Source of the DNA: Dioscorea cayenensis subsp. rotundata
Taxonomy: Eukaryota; Streptophyta; Magnoliopsida; Dioscoreales; Dioscoreaceae
Reading direction: 5' to 3'
Length of the DNA stretch: 64,000 nt
NCBI RefSeq assembly: GCF_009730915.1
Contig: NC_052484.1
Coordinates: 2,508,054 to 2,572,053 of the forward strand
A program made the translations under genes and the position numbers. Below are positions 44,601 through 57,836 of the stretch, piece after piece; the first letter of the stretch is position 1, and every line of letters begins with the position of its first letter. Under the pieces are notes generated by a model. The model saw only the letters and a program-made list of their open reading frames with translations, was not told the origin of the DNA and searched no databases.

Positions 44601-47600
44601 ACACAGCATAACAGGTCTCACAAAAGATAAATCATAAACATCTTTGGGGAAAAAAGCATGCGAAAGCTACCAACCTTCCGTTTTTGCGCTCGAGATTCTA
44701 TAATAGCCCTGAGACGTTTTCGTATCGCCTAAAGGAATAATAGCAGTGGAGATATCTGTTAGATAACCATCAGAAGTAATGGCTTGCAATGTAACAAGCA
44801 ATCAAGTTGAACATAAAAACCTCATTCCCAAAAAGAAAAAAAAGAAAGAAAACAGAATATAAAAGGAAAAAATGCTGGAAGAATGGCACTAAGCTTTCTC
44901 CCTTCTCATGAAATAAAATTTAATGTTGTGCAAAATGAATATTTACATTGCAAAAAAAACTTATACACAGTTAAATTCATAGAATAATTCAAAGAAAACC
45001 AAAAATGTCACTAATTTGGTTTTTTATCAAAATAAAAGATCCAAGGTTAGTCCACGCCATGCCTTCTTAATAACTCTTGTTCAGTAAAATACAACCTTTA
45101 TATGCACTGGGACTAAAATGTTTAAGAATCATCTTTTAGTTATTAATTATGGTTTAAGTATCACAGACAAAAGATCAGGTTCTTCTCTATTCAAAGAATC
45201 ATGTGAGAAAATATCGAGATCCCTTCCTCCAAATATATGACTGAAATAAACTGCTGATCAAGAAAACTAAATAAATAAATAAACATACATATATATATAT
45301 ATAATTCAAATACAATAAAAGCCTCGATCAGCCAACCATGCCATTTAAATTGCATGAAACTATTACCTCCTTGCATTTTAAAATGAATTCTGGTTTCACA
45401 AACGCTGCAACATGAGTCAACACTATCTCTCTCGCTTCCTAGCAGAACCAAAAAAGGAACCAACGATTAAATAAATAATGGGCGAAGCAGTGCTATGAAT
45501 TATTAAATGTGATGCAGAATGAAATATGTGTATACACATATCAAGGATACAATTTTGCAATTTTTTTCATAAAAACGCTCGAGGCAGTTGTTAGATTTTA
45601 TATTTGGTACTAGTGGGCCCTATATTGACTCTATAAGGGTTTAAGGGTCTTACACCAAAAAGTCTCAAGATTTAGTGGCTCAACCTCTATACCTATATAT
45701 TAACTCATTACACTTCTATTACACAACCGATGTGGTATTATATTTCCAACACCCTCCCTCAAGTTCAACTCGATCGAACTTGCTCAAACTTGTACACCAG
45801 AGGTCTGTTTACCAGGACTTATACACTACTTTGTATCTCAGAGGTCCTACACATATGGACTTGTACACTACTTGTGTCTCAGAGGTCCTACACACATGGA
45901 CATGTACACCACTTGTGTAAATATATATTAGGCTCTACTATATTTCTCTGATACCATGTTAGATTTTATATTTTTGGTACTAGTGGGCCCTATATGGGCT
46001 TATGGGTCTTACACCAAAAAGTCGCAAGACTTAGTGGCTCAACCTCTATATCTATATATAAACTCATTACACTTCTATTACACAACCGATGTGGTACTAT
46101 ATTTCCAACAGCAGTTTTGCATAGATATCCAATCATTCTACCTCTGAAAATTTTCCAAATAAAATAAAGGTCAATAATGTTCTTTAAGTTTCCCATTTAT
46201 ATTGTCTCTCTTCTCATCTTAGACACTGATAGTTGACAATCTTACAAGACTAAAGTCTTTCACTCTTATGTGAAGAACATATGGATTTTCAAATTGGTGC
46301 AAAGGTTTGTAAACTCAAACTAACAAAGGAAACCATATTACTTGCTCAGTGCTGGAGAACTTGGAAAATGTAGATAAAAAAAAAAAAAATTGGCAGTCTT
46401 TGTCATGTTGAGTAAATTCCGCATTTTGCCAGCACATAATATAAATATGTATGTCATTCATGTGAAGGATTGGATTTGGATGTTTGGTTCACTCATGGAT
46501 TAGAACTTGTGTCTGAGAATAATACAATTTGAATCAACAATACAGATCGATAGAATGTAATAAATATTAAATAAATCATATAGTACATATAGTATGTCTT
46601 TGCAATTCTATAATTACTAAAACAAGCCAAGCAAGTTCAAAATCTCAGATGTTCTAAATACAAGCAGCCAAAACCATAGCATATTAATCTAAAGTATAGA
46701 TGACATAAAATCCACAATAACTCCTAAATCAGTTCTAGAAGCCTGAGAGAACATTTATAACATATTGCCACCAATAACAATACTCAGAAATGACAATCAA
46801 ATTCACCTCGATTCCTTCAACAGTTTCCTTGTATCCTGACTGTAGATATTCCCTAGTTAATGTCTCTTCAGGACAGTTAGGAGTTTGCGGGTAGAAGTCA
46901 GGTGGTCCAAGGCTGCAAGAAATTTTAAATAGAACAACTTCAGAAAAAATAATTATTGAAAACGTTTAGAGCAAATAATCAATTAAAACTTGCTCATCTT
47001 TAGCTAGAACAATATTGTCTGGCAGAAACACAAATGTCGCATAACCCAGAGTTCCGAAATCAAAATTATCACCAAATGAACAATTAAATTCATTCATAAT
47101 AATATTTGGAAATAAAAAGACTAAAAAAAGGAAACACACTTAAGAGTTTGTATTGAGACAATCAATCTAAAGAAAATATGAGTTTTGCTCTTTTTAGAAA
47201 TCTGACTACTTGAGGTATTTAAGTAACCTACTAACTACGAATTTCAAGTTCAACAAGTTAACTTTTAAGTCTCATCTACAAACATAACTATGCAATTGAG
47301 TAATGGTCCACTAATCAAACGAAATCCCAACTCCATATGTGTGGACACAAGTGCACATCTCGTAGTAGGTCCCACCCATTACCAAATTATATTTTACCCA
47401 TAATCAGAAAAAAATATATATATATATATATATATCGTTATAATGAATCATCTGCAACTAGTAAAGCCCCAGTTCATTGCTCCCCCCCTTCCTTTTTTTA
47501 TACTTCCGTTTGCTCTTGTTTTCTTATATTTAATTTTTAGCGGGAAGAAAAGGAAACCAAAACACATGATGTACAAAAATTTTTCCAACAACCAACCAGA

Positions 47601-48800
47601 TGAAACTTTGTTTACTAATGCAGAATTTACCGGGAACTAAGTGGTTCTTTCTCGCACTTTAGCTTGTAAGGTGTTAGTAGTGATGTCCTCCTGCAAATGC
47701 AAATTCAGGGCTAAGAAAATTAATTCCAGGGAAAAAAAAGAACCATACAAAAAAAAATATCATATAGAACGTTATCAAAATATAAACAACATAAAAATCA
47801 ATAATCAAGGCCTAGTTGAGATTTTGTGATTAAAAAAAATGATCATGGACTGAAGGTGAGTCAATAGAATCATAAGATAAATTTCATCTTCCACATGAAA
47901 GGTTATCTTTTTACGATGGAACTTGTCTTTTCTTCGCTACTAAACTAGACCAAAAAAAGTAGAAAGTACAAATGCAAGATAAATAAAACATCAAAATGTC
48001 GAAGAGAAAATTAAGATCATCTAATCTATCCACTAAACATTGTGAACATGATAAATAATAAAAACATTATTTTTCTGAAGGAATGGAGCAAGAGTTCGAT
48101 TCAAAATTAAAGGAAAGGTTTAAATTAGTTGCAATCTATCAAGTGATAACTTGAAAATGATTGAAGAACAATTAAATTTCAAGTTTAAAATAAAGTTTAA
48201 AGAAAACAACGAACCAAAAACTTGATTGCAACAAACATAATAATTGAGAGATTAACCCAGGAATAATATGTTAACAACACTTTGTGGATTGATGGGAGCA
48301 AGAAAAAACCATGCAGAGCTAGCATGCATGTGATATCTTAAGCATGCTTTGAGATTTGGGTTGTGGTGTGATCAACAATGAAGAAAAAACCTTGTGGGAT
48401 ATATATCATATCATCCATTAGTTAAAAAAATTAAAATCACAATACTGCATCGATAGCCTGCCTAAATTCACATACATATACCTACTCAAGAAATAGCATG
48501 TGTACCATGTATTAAATTGCCAGGCAAAGAAACAAAATCACTTTACTAATTGTCAAAACAAGATTCGAAAACTCTATAAGGGCATCTAAGTCAAAATCAT
48601 AAAAGAGAATAGGTGACATTAAAAACGAGTATGGAAAGCAGACAATATGAAACTTAAAGCATACAGTGGGATGATCACCTGGGGAAATTAGGAGTTGAAA
48701 ATGATGACTCCACCCTGGCAGCATCCCTTGCAGACGTCCCATTAATTGTACTATTATTAACTCCGCCAGCTGCACAGCTGGTAGCAGAATATCGTTGCAT
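35662..48800 (-). CDS. MED12: Mediator complex subunit 12 (MED12; CRYPTIC PRECOCIOUS/CENTER CITY orthologue)
   Basis: MED12 is part of the CDK8 kinase module of Mediator, acts in the nucleus and tunes transcription; in Arabidopsis it affects flowering and embryo patterning. Twelve coding exons were read on the minus strand: 48800-48679, 47690-47631, 46912-46807, 45438-45367, 44728-44675, 44507-44400, 44035-43886, 43773-43429, 43334-40960, 39669-37075, 36615-36288 and 36108-35662. They total 6762 bases, or 2253 residues, close to the Arabidopsis protein. Diagnostic pieces are MQRYSATSC at the start, LTPYKLKCEKEPL, LGPPDFYPQTPNCPEE, the Med12 domain around residues 140-225 (HGYRKKTLFEVLIRHNVPL), VCDNKVSCPHH, LQPAKFHWQWVELRLLLNEQ and the end KGAVRVRRTDLTYIGAMDDDS. 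All phases agree and no stops occur. An intron at 45439-46806 contains a TRIM element. The gene appears intact. Confidence 0.96.
45589..46110 (-). mobile_element. TRIM element (522 bases) in a MED12 intron
   Basis: Two LTR-like direct repeats, 45589-45751 and 45957-46110, both begin TGTTAGATTTTATAT and end TTTCCAACA on the + strand. Perfect 5-base target duplications GCAGT lie at 45584-45588 and 46111-46115. The complement of the primer-binding site TGGTATCAGAG abuts the right repeat (45946-45956). A pyrimidine tract CCCTCCCTC (a purine tract on the minus strand) abuts the left repeat. The 205-base interior has no coding capacity and carries three copies of a 'cagaggtcctacac-catggacttgtacac' unit. 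These are the marks of a terminal-repeat retrotransposon in miniature on the minus strand, the same sense as MED12. Confidence 0.93.
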
Positions 48801-49900
48801 TATTCCCTACAGTCACCAGCATAATGCCCCCAACACGACTGTCGCTATCTACAACACAAACCACTCTCCATTCTACTTCACCTTTTATGTCTGACCATGA
48901 GGGGTTGAAGCCTGGGCAATATATGGCGTCACAGCAAAGTAACTGATCTCAGATGGCAAATGCAGCACAAACCACAATACCTATCTTGCAGAAGTGCTAG
49001 ATCACAAACCTTCAAGTTCCAATCTTCAACATCTGCCACATATGGCAATACTTACTAGTATAGCAGCAAATGTAGATCTGGAGTATCAACTTAAGCCTTG
49101 AATACTGCTCCCAACTGAAATAGGGAAATTTATCGGTTGCAGTAAACAACACTGCAACCTATTTAGTCCTTACCCAAAGCTCCAAACATAACATACGACT
49201 CCCAAATAAACCCACTGATGCCCCGTTGGATCTTACAGCGTTGCACGGAAACAAGCTGAAATCTTTCAAAGTCTGCAAGAAATTTCATATGTTTAGCAAA
49301 CAAGAACATCAAATTCGCAAGAACAAGTAGCAAACGACACAATTAAGCCAATCTAACCACTTAAACACCAAAAATCAACACAAAACACTTGCAATCCAAA
49401 TCAAACTAAAAGCACAAAAAAAAAAATCCCTCTTTTCAGCGATTCATCATCAAAGGCACCAACTTTCCAGATGAAATCAACCGAAAAACAAGAACAAAGC
49501 AAAACACAAATCCCACACCAAAAACCCTAGCCACAAGAATCACCACCACCAACCCAAAATCCCCGTGAACCCTACCCCCAATTCCACACTCCACCCACCC
49601 AAATCCACCAATAACCCCCAAGATCGAACCAAAACTAGGGTTTAACCACCGAAAACTCAACCCACACCCCTCGAATCACACACCACACCCTCTCTTCAAA
49701 TCCCCAGCCCAACGATCCTCCAAACCCTAAAAAATACCCCCAAAAAACCACATAAATCATAAGGAAAATACAGTAAAAAACTCACCTTTATGACAGAAAT
49801 CAACGCCCAGACGCCCGAAGAGCGAGAGAGAGGGGCAAAGGCAACGCCTTTGACTCTTGCTTTTGCTGATGATGACGATGCTGTGCGTATATCTATATAT
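48801..49900 (-). other. 5' leader region of MED12 with a likely UTR intron
   Basis: On the minus strand an acceptor TTTCTTGCAG ends at 49274 and a donor AAAG|GTGAGTT starts at 49785. This predicts a leader exon from about 49786 upwards, an intron 49274-49785, and a second leader exon 48801-49273. The upper leader exon lies near a (TA)n run at about 49895-49912 that could supply a TATA element. The transcription start is not determined. Confidence 0.5.
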
Positions 49901-49949
49901 ATATATATATATAGCTCTCTATTGTGCTGTTCTTATAATCCTGAGCTTT

Positions 49950-52500
49950 TGTTTGTGTACGCGCGCATGTGTGTGCCTCCCAAGTTAATATGTAGATGTT
50001 TTGGCTTGGGCTTGGTAAAATTACCAAATTACCCTTAGGATTTAGGTTAGGGTAGAATGGGATTGTGAGTTAGACCTAGGGGTTATTTGGGGAATTTAAG
50101 GTAGCTTAGAGTGTTTGTTAGTGGCTTTAGGGCTAGTGATGGCTAACATTTCAATGTGGTGTTTAATTCAAGTGGAAATTTATAATTTTATAATAAATTC
50201 TTGTTTATTTTTACCTTTTATATCCATTAAAAAAAAAAATCTTGGTGCTTGTTTTTAGGGTTTTTAATATGAATAATTTGTGAAATATTTGTTTTTGTTT
50301 TTTTATGGGATATAGATAGATAAAAGAGATTGAGGGTAATTATGAGATTTCAAAAAACATGATCGAGCGGGAACCGATATGAACTAAAAAGTACTTTCAT
50401 AAAAATAATAATTGTCGATCATTTAAAGTCAAACATAATATATGTATTGGAAGATCAATACTTAATATATTTTTTTTTTAGGTTCTTATTTTTTAAAAAT
50501 TATTATAATTTTGTTGTTTGTGATTTAATTTAATCATAAATGTTAATAGGTCATGTTTGATTTAAAATTGTTTTATAAAAATTTACAATGTTCTAAGTTT
50601 ATTAATATAAATATGCATGGAAATTTTACATTTTGTGAGAGTTTTGAGTTAAAATTGTTGTTTAGAGGTTTTGCATATCATATTTCTTCAATTTGTTACT
50701 TTTACATCAAATTTTTTTCCCTTTTTAAATTGTCTGTGAGAGTTTCAATTTTAATTTATTGTGTGAAAATTTACTGTAGTTTATTTTAGATAATCAGTAA
50801 TGTATATATTTTTTTTATTGGATTTGAAGATAACAATCATGGATCGGTTTTTAGGGTAATTTTTTTTAAATTAATTTTTAAGCTAATTTTATTCTATGTT
50901 TATGATTTAATTTAATTATGAATTTTGAGAAATCTATCACTGTTTTGACTGAATTATTTTGTGAAAGTTTACCATGACATTTTTTTTTTTTTATTTTTTT
51001 TTTTTTTGACAATAGACAACAAATGATCCACTTACGAGTTTACGAAGAAATAAGTAGAAATAGAAGTGCACCAATTATGTTAACTTATCAATACCTAAAA
51101 AATTATTAACTTGACAAAATTCCACGTAGAGCAATGAAAGTCCGACACACATATACCCAAAAAATTTACAATAACTGTATATACACTATAAAACCTGTCA
51201 TGCAACTGTTGAGGGGAAGCGAGAATAATATAGAAACAATATGTGAAATAGTACTGTGAAACGAGATTTCAAACTCACACTTGTCTACAGAACTACTTTT
51301 ACCACCAAACTAAGCAAGTTTTGCCCTATGACATAAATTTATTGATATTCTTTTTTAATTTTGAGTCGCTATTTTTTTTACAGTGTATGTTATTCAATGA
51401 GCCTTAAAAATAAATTAGTTGTTTTGGTTTATGAGTGGTTATATCTAAGCGGTAGACGAGAAATTCTAGGGTAGGGGCGGTATAATAAAGAATAATTAAT
51501 AAAATATTTATAATTTATTTTAAAATTTATTTATGTGTTAATTGTAGTTTAATTTATAAAATCAAACCCTAACAATAAATTTACAAAAAACTTAGTTAAA
51601 ATATAATTTTATATTTTGTGTAAAACTAATTATAAAAAACTAAAAAACTAAAACATGAATTTTTAAAATAAATATATATATACCATAGAGTAATTTATAA
51701 ATTATCAATAGATTAAATAATAAGTTTTAAATATTTTTTAAAATTGTGTATTTAAGAAGATAAGTATAAAATATCTATATAAAATTTATATTTAAAAAAT
51801 CTAAAGAAAGAAATGAGAGAAGAGAATGTTTAAAAAATATTTTAAAAAAAAAACTCTCACCGTTACTAAAGGGAGAGGAGGAGGCCTTAGAAGGCAGAAA
51901 ATAAAATGCTTCTAAAAAAAATGAAAAAACTAAAAATAAAATAGATTTAAAAGCACCAATAATAAAGAAACAAGAGGAAGGAGGAAAGCAGAAAGAAATG
52001 TGAGGAGTAATGAAAGGAGGGAAATGAGAGAGAAGTAAAGGAGAAGGAGGAGAGGAAGATGCATAAAGTAGTATAAAGGAGAGAGGTGGCACAGGGTGGA
52101 GAAAGAGGGGTGAAAGGAGGGTGGCGGGGTTCATGGCCAGGCCGCCCCGCACTTATCTAAAAGTGTAATGTAATTTATAGTTTGTGATTTATTTTTATTA
52201 AAAAAGAAAAAGTCATGAGGCCTTTATTGAGAATTAATGTGTAAAATTCTAACAAGGTGAAAGTTCATTACCAAGAAAAAATAATTAACATATAATTTAT
52301 AAGTTAAAAATACTAAAAATTTTATTTTACTTCAATTTTTTTATAAAAAAATCAATTTATAATAATATTATAAAAAGCATAAATTAATTTTTATCATGGG
52401 ACATATAAGCAAATAAAACTATTTTTAAGGGTAAATTAACAAATAAGCAAATATGAGGGTGTATTAGTAATTTAGCATTTGTACAGGGGTATGTTCGCAA
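49950..52500. other. AT-rich spacer between divergent MED12 and the 53.2 kb gene
   Basis: No exon recognised. It contains homopolymer T runs (around 50990), a purine-rich stretch at 51790-52100 and a short GC-rich block ending GGCCAGGCCGCCCCGCACT at about 52135-52153. The purine-rich stretch creates a Ser/Pro/Leu-rich minus-strand frame that does not look like a protein. Promoters of both flanking genes should lie in its outer parts. Confidence 0.5.
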
Positions 52501-53211
52501 TTTTTTCGACATCCATAACTTCAGAAGCTTTGTTTGCTTCAGGCCTCTTCCTTTTGTGGTTTGGGCGCTGTTTCTGTCCTAAAGGTGCGATTTTTTTCAC
52601 TGTTTTTCGTCCGATTTTTGTGGATTTTTAGAATATTTTTTAGTGCCGACGTCTTGTGTGAGGTGTGGCTTGTGATTCGGAGGGTTTTGATTGAGTTTTG
52701 GTGATTAAAAACCCTAGTTTCCGGCTTGATCTCGGCGTTTATTGGTGATTATAGTGTTTTGAGTGTGGCATTGGGTAGAGATTCATAGCTAGACTTTTGA
52801 TCTTGGGCTTTTGTTTCTTCTCCTTGGATTTTGGACTGGTTTCATCTGTAAAGGTGGCGTCTTTGCTGATGAATCGCTGGAAAGAGTGTTATTTTTTTTT
52901 TCATAATATATATATAGTGTAGAGTTTGATTTGGTTTGCAGGTGTTTTGTTTGAATTTTTGGTGTTGATGTACTTAGCTTTGAGAAATTGTGGTTTTTAC
53001 TAGTTGTTCTTGTGTTTGCAGTGAATTCAATGGTAATGCATGCTTAACATAGATTTTGATAGATTTTGGATTGTGTCTTTGCCAAAATGATTAGATTTGT
53101 GCTTGTTTGTTTACCAAATTGATTGTATTTCAGCTTGTTCATTATCTGATTTTGAATTGGATTGGAACTCGATAACACTAAAGATTAGGGTTTTGATTTT
53201 TGGAGTTGCAG

Positions 53212-54038
53212 ATGGGCTTGGATTCCAACACAAAACCCATTATCAAGTTGGTAAAGCTGGACAAGGCCTTGAAGCTAGTAAGCAAATTCCAACCCCTTTT
53301 CTTTGTGAAATTTCATGAGTTCTTCCAAAAACTAAGTGAAAGAAACTTGCTTTTTATTATAATGTATTACGTTTTTTCTGGCTTGTAAACTTTCTTTATT
53401 CCTTTTTGCTGTTATTTGATGTGAATCCCATGCATGCATCTTTCAAATGAATTACTGTTTAGTGTTTGGCTGAACTTTTTGCAATTTTGTTGTTATCGAG
53501 ATTGAAAACTTACTTCTCATTCAAATTTGATGCCGACAGGCTGAAACATGGGTGAGTAACATGAGTGAGTCAAGAACAGATGAAGTTAACAGAGATGAAT
53601 ATGAGGCTCGACCTCCAGGGTATTTTCTTTACTCTCACTTCTGAATTCTTTCTTTTAAGGCATGTTTATTTAGGGTAAAGTGATTTACAAGGCAGGAAAT
53701 TCAGTGTTTGATTTTCAACTACGTTCTACTTCTTAGTTCCTTGTGTTCATTTCGGCGAGAAATTTGAAATTTGTATTTGTAGGTTGGGTTTAGGAGCCAG
53801 AGTCATTCCCAAGGCCACTCCGTTAGCTTCAAATGATCGTGCTGGACGTGTCCTGCTTGGAAAGCTTAATGCACAAAAGAGACAAACTTTGAAAAATGCA
53901 GAAAAGCTAGACATCACTAAGAAAATTGAAGCCAGTGATGATGATGAGGATGAACGCGAAAGCAGAACCTTCTCCTTTTCCAAAAAAAGAGCAACACCAC
54001 CGGCTACGTCTTTTTCATCATCAAAAAGAAATAAATGA
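53212..54038 (+). CDS. small conserved eukaryotic protein (DUF3245-like, tentative), 133 residues, three exons
   Basis: Exons 53212-53277, 53540-53619 and 53783-54038 join in phase (66 + 80 + 256 = 402 bases). The protein begins MGLDSNTKPIIKLVKLDKAL and continues ETWVSNMSES and YEARPPGLGLGARVIPKA. A basic, acidic-clustered tail follows (ITKKIEASDDDEDERESRTF), then FSFSKKR and SSKRNK, which suggests nuclear localisation. The ATG lies directly after an acceptor (GAGTTGCAG), so the 5' UTR is spliced; candidate donors are near 52584 and 52852. I remember the RPP-x-LGLGA core from an uncharacterised family (DUF3245), but the name is unsure and the function unknown. It is divergent to MED12 and convergent with the TRM-like gene. 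Confidence 0.85.
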
Positions 54039-54978
54039 TCTCTTTTAAGGTCCACATTTTGTATGATACGTGCTTCTTGCTTTCTAAACTTAAAGTCATC
54101 ATGAATTCCCGAGAACCATGATATGTTTTGAGCCTTATTTACGAAATTGGAAGGTAGACACTATCTTATTCACCCAAGCTTCTAACCTGAAGCAGCTATA
54201 TCAATATTGTTGTTCAGTAATTGTATATGGTAAGGATAAAGATATAACAAAATGAATGAGTACCTGCTTTTGCTGCACGTGTTATTGTTTTTTATATGCT
54301 TAGAACGAAAGTAAGCAATTCTGCTACTTGTCCAGTGTTGATCATCAATTCAATTTTCTGCCTTGTATTATTAAATTGAGGTTTCGGTTCACAAAGTTAA
54401 ACAACTTCTTCATTTTTCATGGTTGCAGCAGAAGCGCAGAAACTGTGCTGAAAGAATCTGAGGGGAATGATAGGAAAGGATTCCAATTGAATGGCCATGC
54501 ATTAAGAAGCTTGTTTGAACTGTCAGAAGGTGCATATTTATCCATTTATGTGTTTGGAAACTTGAAGCCCAGAGTTGAGAGTACTGAATGTAGAAACACA
54601 TTGAATTGTGAATGTAAGTTATTTAAGTAGCAGGGGTGTACTGTCCAAAGTCCAAACATAATGTTCAACAGTTTTTCTTGAATTATCAATGAAAACATTT
54701 TAATGCTCAAGATCTTGTTAATTTTCATTTTGAAATTCAGAATTCCAGCCTTTGATCTTTGAATGCAGAAAAAAAAGGCAATAAGACAACTCAAGGTTTT
54801 TTTAATCTGCATACTCTCTGAAACATTGAATTGTGAACTGCTGTAAATTTTCTTTAGAATAAACACACAACCAAGAAAATTAGCACAACTGTTAAACTGT
54901 ATTTGACGATGTTCATTTTTGTATAAAACTCAGACTACACACAAAGAACACCAAAGTAAAGAAAAAAACAGTGAGACT
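54039..54978. other. spacer between convergent 3' ends
   Basis: This should hold the 3' UTRs of the 53.2 kb gene (+) and the TRM-like gene (-). A 100-codon open frame at 54328-54630 starts within a low-complexity region; I could not link it to a protein. A splice-acceptor-like GGTTGCAGCAG at about 54421 could mark an alternative 3' exon, unproven. Confidence 0.4.
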
Positions 54979-57836
54979 TCATGTCCACAATTCAAGTATA
55001 GTTTCTTCCATTAGAAACTCGACAATGTTATCTCCGACTTCAGTAATTGTGTTTTCAGTTTCAAGCCGAAGGTCCATCCAGTCCCTGCGGTCCATGTCCT
55101 TCCCTACCAACTGATCCAGCGTCATCGGAAACTGTAATTTCATATGCCACTCAACACCTTTGCACACTTCTTGTATGAGTTTCATTCCTTTGGGGATTGG
55201 CCGGACTTCATGCTGTACTATAGACATCCAAGGTGAGCAACTAAAGTATCTCTGATTTATCTCGACCAAAACTTCATTGATGCAATCAAAGAGAAGCTGT
55301 GGATCATCAATTAACTGAATGTACATGATTTCGATTTCATCGAGCAAGGATGGATCAAGCAAACGACTTGATATTACATCATAGCTAAGGCCAGACTTTT
55401 CAATCACAGCTTTAATGAATGCGTCCCTGATTTCCTTGTCATCCAAACTAGTTCCTAGAGCATGTTCTTCAAGTTGCAGTTGTGAATCTGAAATTTAATG
55501 AATTAGTTATTACTTGCTATGAAAAGAATGCCATATTTGGTGTGTTTGAGATCATACCATATTCAACTGATGTACTATGAGGGCTTATGATGTCTTCAGA
55601 GAAGCATTGGTCAAGAACCGACACCGGACTTGGCCGATCACACTTCTCCATCAAATTCTCCGGAGTTTCAGCATTATGTATCACCAGATAACTGGGCATC
55701 TCCTTCGAGGACTCCTAGAAATATTAATGAAAAGCATTGCATTTATGAGATAATGACAACCGATGACAAGGTATATGTTGCTTTCAGACAACAAGCTTAC
55801 TTTTATTTGAGCATCATTCAATTCAACACTTTCATCAAAATGATTATTCTCTACTTTACGTTCATCATTGATCATTTCTACGATCTCCGTATTTCCTACA
55901 AATGAGGTTATGGACTAGTTAGTAGGAGAATAAACCAATTCTTTTCTTCTTTTGTTTAACTCGATTCATAAGACATGAGTAGAATCATATACCATCTTGC
56001 TTATCAGTTTCAAGGACGGCTTTCTCGGCATCTGATTGAATTTGAATGCCAGTGACAGCATTTTCCTTCTTGGTTTGGCGTTTGGGGGAATGCATCATAC
56101 CTCGAGGTGATAACTCTTCTTGAAAAGGACTGAATCTCTTATATGTCGAGAATTCTGGAAGAGAAAGTACTCTTCCTAAGGATTTTGGAGTTTTTTTCAA
56201 TTGGAAGGTCTTTTTATCATCATCAGAGTTGAGCATCTCAACCATATGCTTTTTGGCTTCGGCGTAGAATGAAGGTTCTCTATAATCAGTGATCCTCATC
56301 GAAACACTGCCAGACTCTCCTTTGATCTTGTCTCTTCTCATGGCAACAATGGAAGGTTTAGGAGAAGTGCGCTTAGCGTCAGAAAAATTTTTGCTAGGGA
56401 CTGCCTTCTCCATACTCTTTTGTCCATATGGAATTTTATGCAGAACACCATCCATAGATATCGAACGCCTTTCCTTGTTATCACCAATGACATTTTTCCA
56501 CCTTCGTTTGATTTCTTTAAGAGAGAAGTATGACCCAACTCTTTCACTGACTTCCCGGTGTTTTCTACTATCTCTAGGGGGAGAGTTTGGAGTCATCGTA
56601 ATCGAAGGATTTTGAGTAATTGATGAGTTCGGCCTTAGAACAATGATCCTGTTTAAAGATTGTTGCTTTATCTCCTTCGGCTTCTCCTTCTTCCTAAAGA
56701 AACTGTGCCCATTTTGTCTGACAGATCCTTCAGATTGTGCTGAACTGCCAACATCTTCTCCAAGCATATCATTTTTACACAAGTCGAACTCAGACAACAT
56801 TCCGGCATGAGCATTTTGAAGATCTTGTATATGTTTCAACAAAACCGAGTTCGGGTCCTGTACAAGCTTTAGGAATAACTCCCTGTTTGCATTCAGTGTC
56901 TCTAATGCATTGATAAACTGTTTTGACTGACACACAGATCCTTTTTCACTGACTCGCTTTGCTTCAACAAGCTTTTGAGTTAGAAATGCCTCAGCTACGT
57001 CACTCAAAGCCTTCTGAATAACCGACAACTTTTCAACCAGCTCAGAATCATGCTCCGGAAGGCAATTACTTTCAAGTGAAGGATTGCAATTAACACGCTT
57101 TTCGGCCACTTGACGTGTATTGCCATAGAAATCAACCATAAATGAAGCAAAGTCAGAGTCAGAGAAAGATCCTTCATATGAATTTGATTGCCGAGATTGA
57201 TGTGAGTCAAGGTTAGCCAAATCCTTCAAGTCATTCAAAAGAAGATCAGTTACCACCTTAGAATTCTTGCCTGTTTTCTTCCGATTTTTCTCAGTATGGT
57301 ATCCCAACTTTGTTCTCGGTCGTTCAAACCCCACTTCTGTTGTACTCCCCGCTTGCGGTTTCGACATCTCATCCTCCATAAGTGATTTTACACTTGCCAT
57401 ATTTGCATCAATTCTTCCGTCTTCATTTATTTCATTTTCCTGAAAGAGTACATTATGTATATACAGTGCACAATTATAAACTCTGTTTCCCGACAAAATC
57501 CATTTAAAGCTACTAAAGTTACCTCGAAACCTTCTTGCCTTTCTTCAGCATCACTGAGCAGCTCAAATTTGTTCCCAGAAAATCCATTGTCTGCACAAGA
57601 AAAAAATTTCGATGAAATCCAATTGGAAATCTTCAAAAAGTTACCTATATCTCAATGAGAAGATTGCATTGCATCAAAAACATCCAACTCTTACCCAAAT
57701 GCTTACCACTTCCTTGTGTTCGATCAGAAAGCAATCTTCGAGGGGCATGGCTACGGTGAAAATCAAACAAGCTAATGAAACCCCACATGCAACCAGCATT
57801 CTCCTTCTTGGATCGTTTCCGTGATTTCTTCGCCAT
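54979..57836 (-). CDS. DUF4378 / TRM-like (TON1-recruiting-motif superfamily) protein, 801 residues
   Basis: Six exons on the minus strand: 57836-57707, 57590-57523, 57439-55993, 55895-55801, 55714-55558 and 55487-54979, totalling 2406 bases in one frame. The N-terminus MAKKSRKRSKKENAGCMWGF with FDFHRSHAPRRLLSD is typical of this plant family. The middle is basic and Ser-rich, with a helical stretch (LVEKLSVIQKALSDVAEAFL). RPSPVSVLDQCFSED marks the conserved motif before the C-terminal DUF4378 domain, which covers about the last 160 residues (GLSYDVISSRLLDPSLL; LFDCINEVLVEI; FLMEETILEL). TRM proteins bind TON1/PP2A partners at cortical microtubules and shape cell division and growth; applying that role here is inference. 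No lesions were seen. Confidence 0.9.

Noticed and set aside
51775..52152. 125-codon minus-strand frame rich in Ser, Pro, Phe and Leu
   Set aside because: It mirrors a purine-rich stretch on the + strand, has no recognisable domain and no sensible splice context.
54328..54630. 100-codon + strand frame downstream of the 53.2 kb gene
   Set aside because: No recognisable domain; may be part of a 3' UTR. Not enough support to call a gene.
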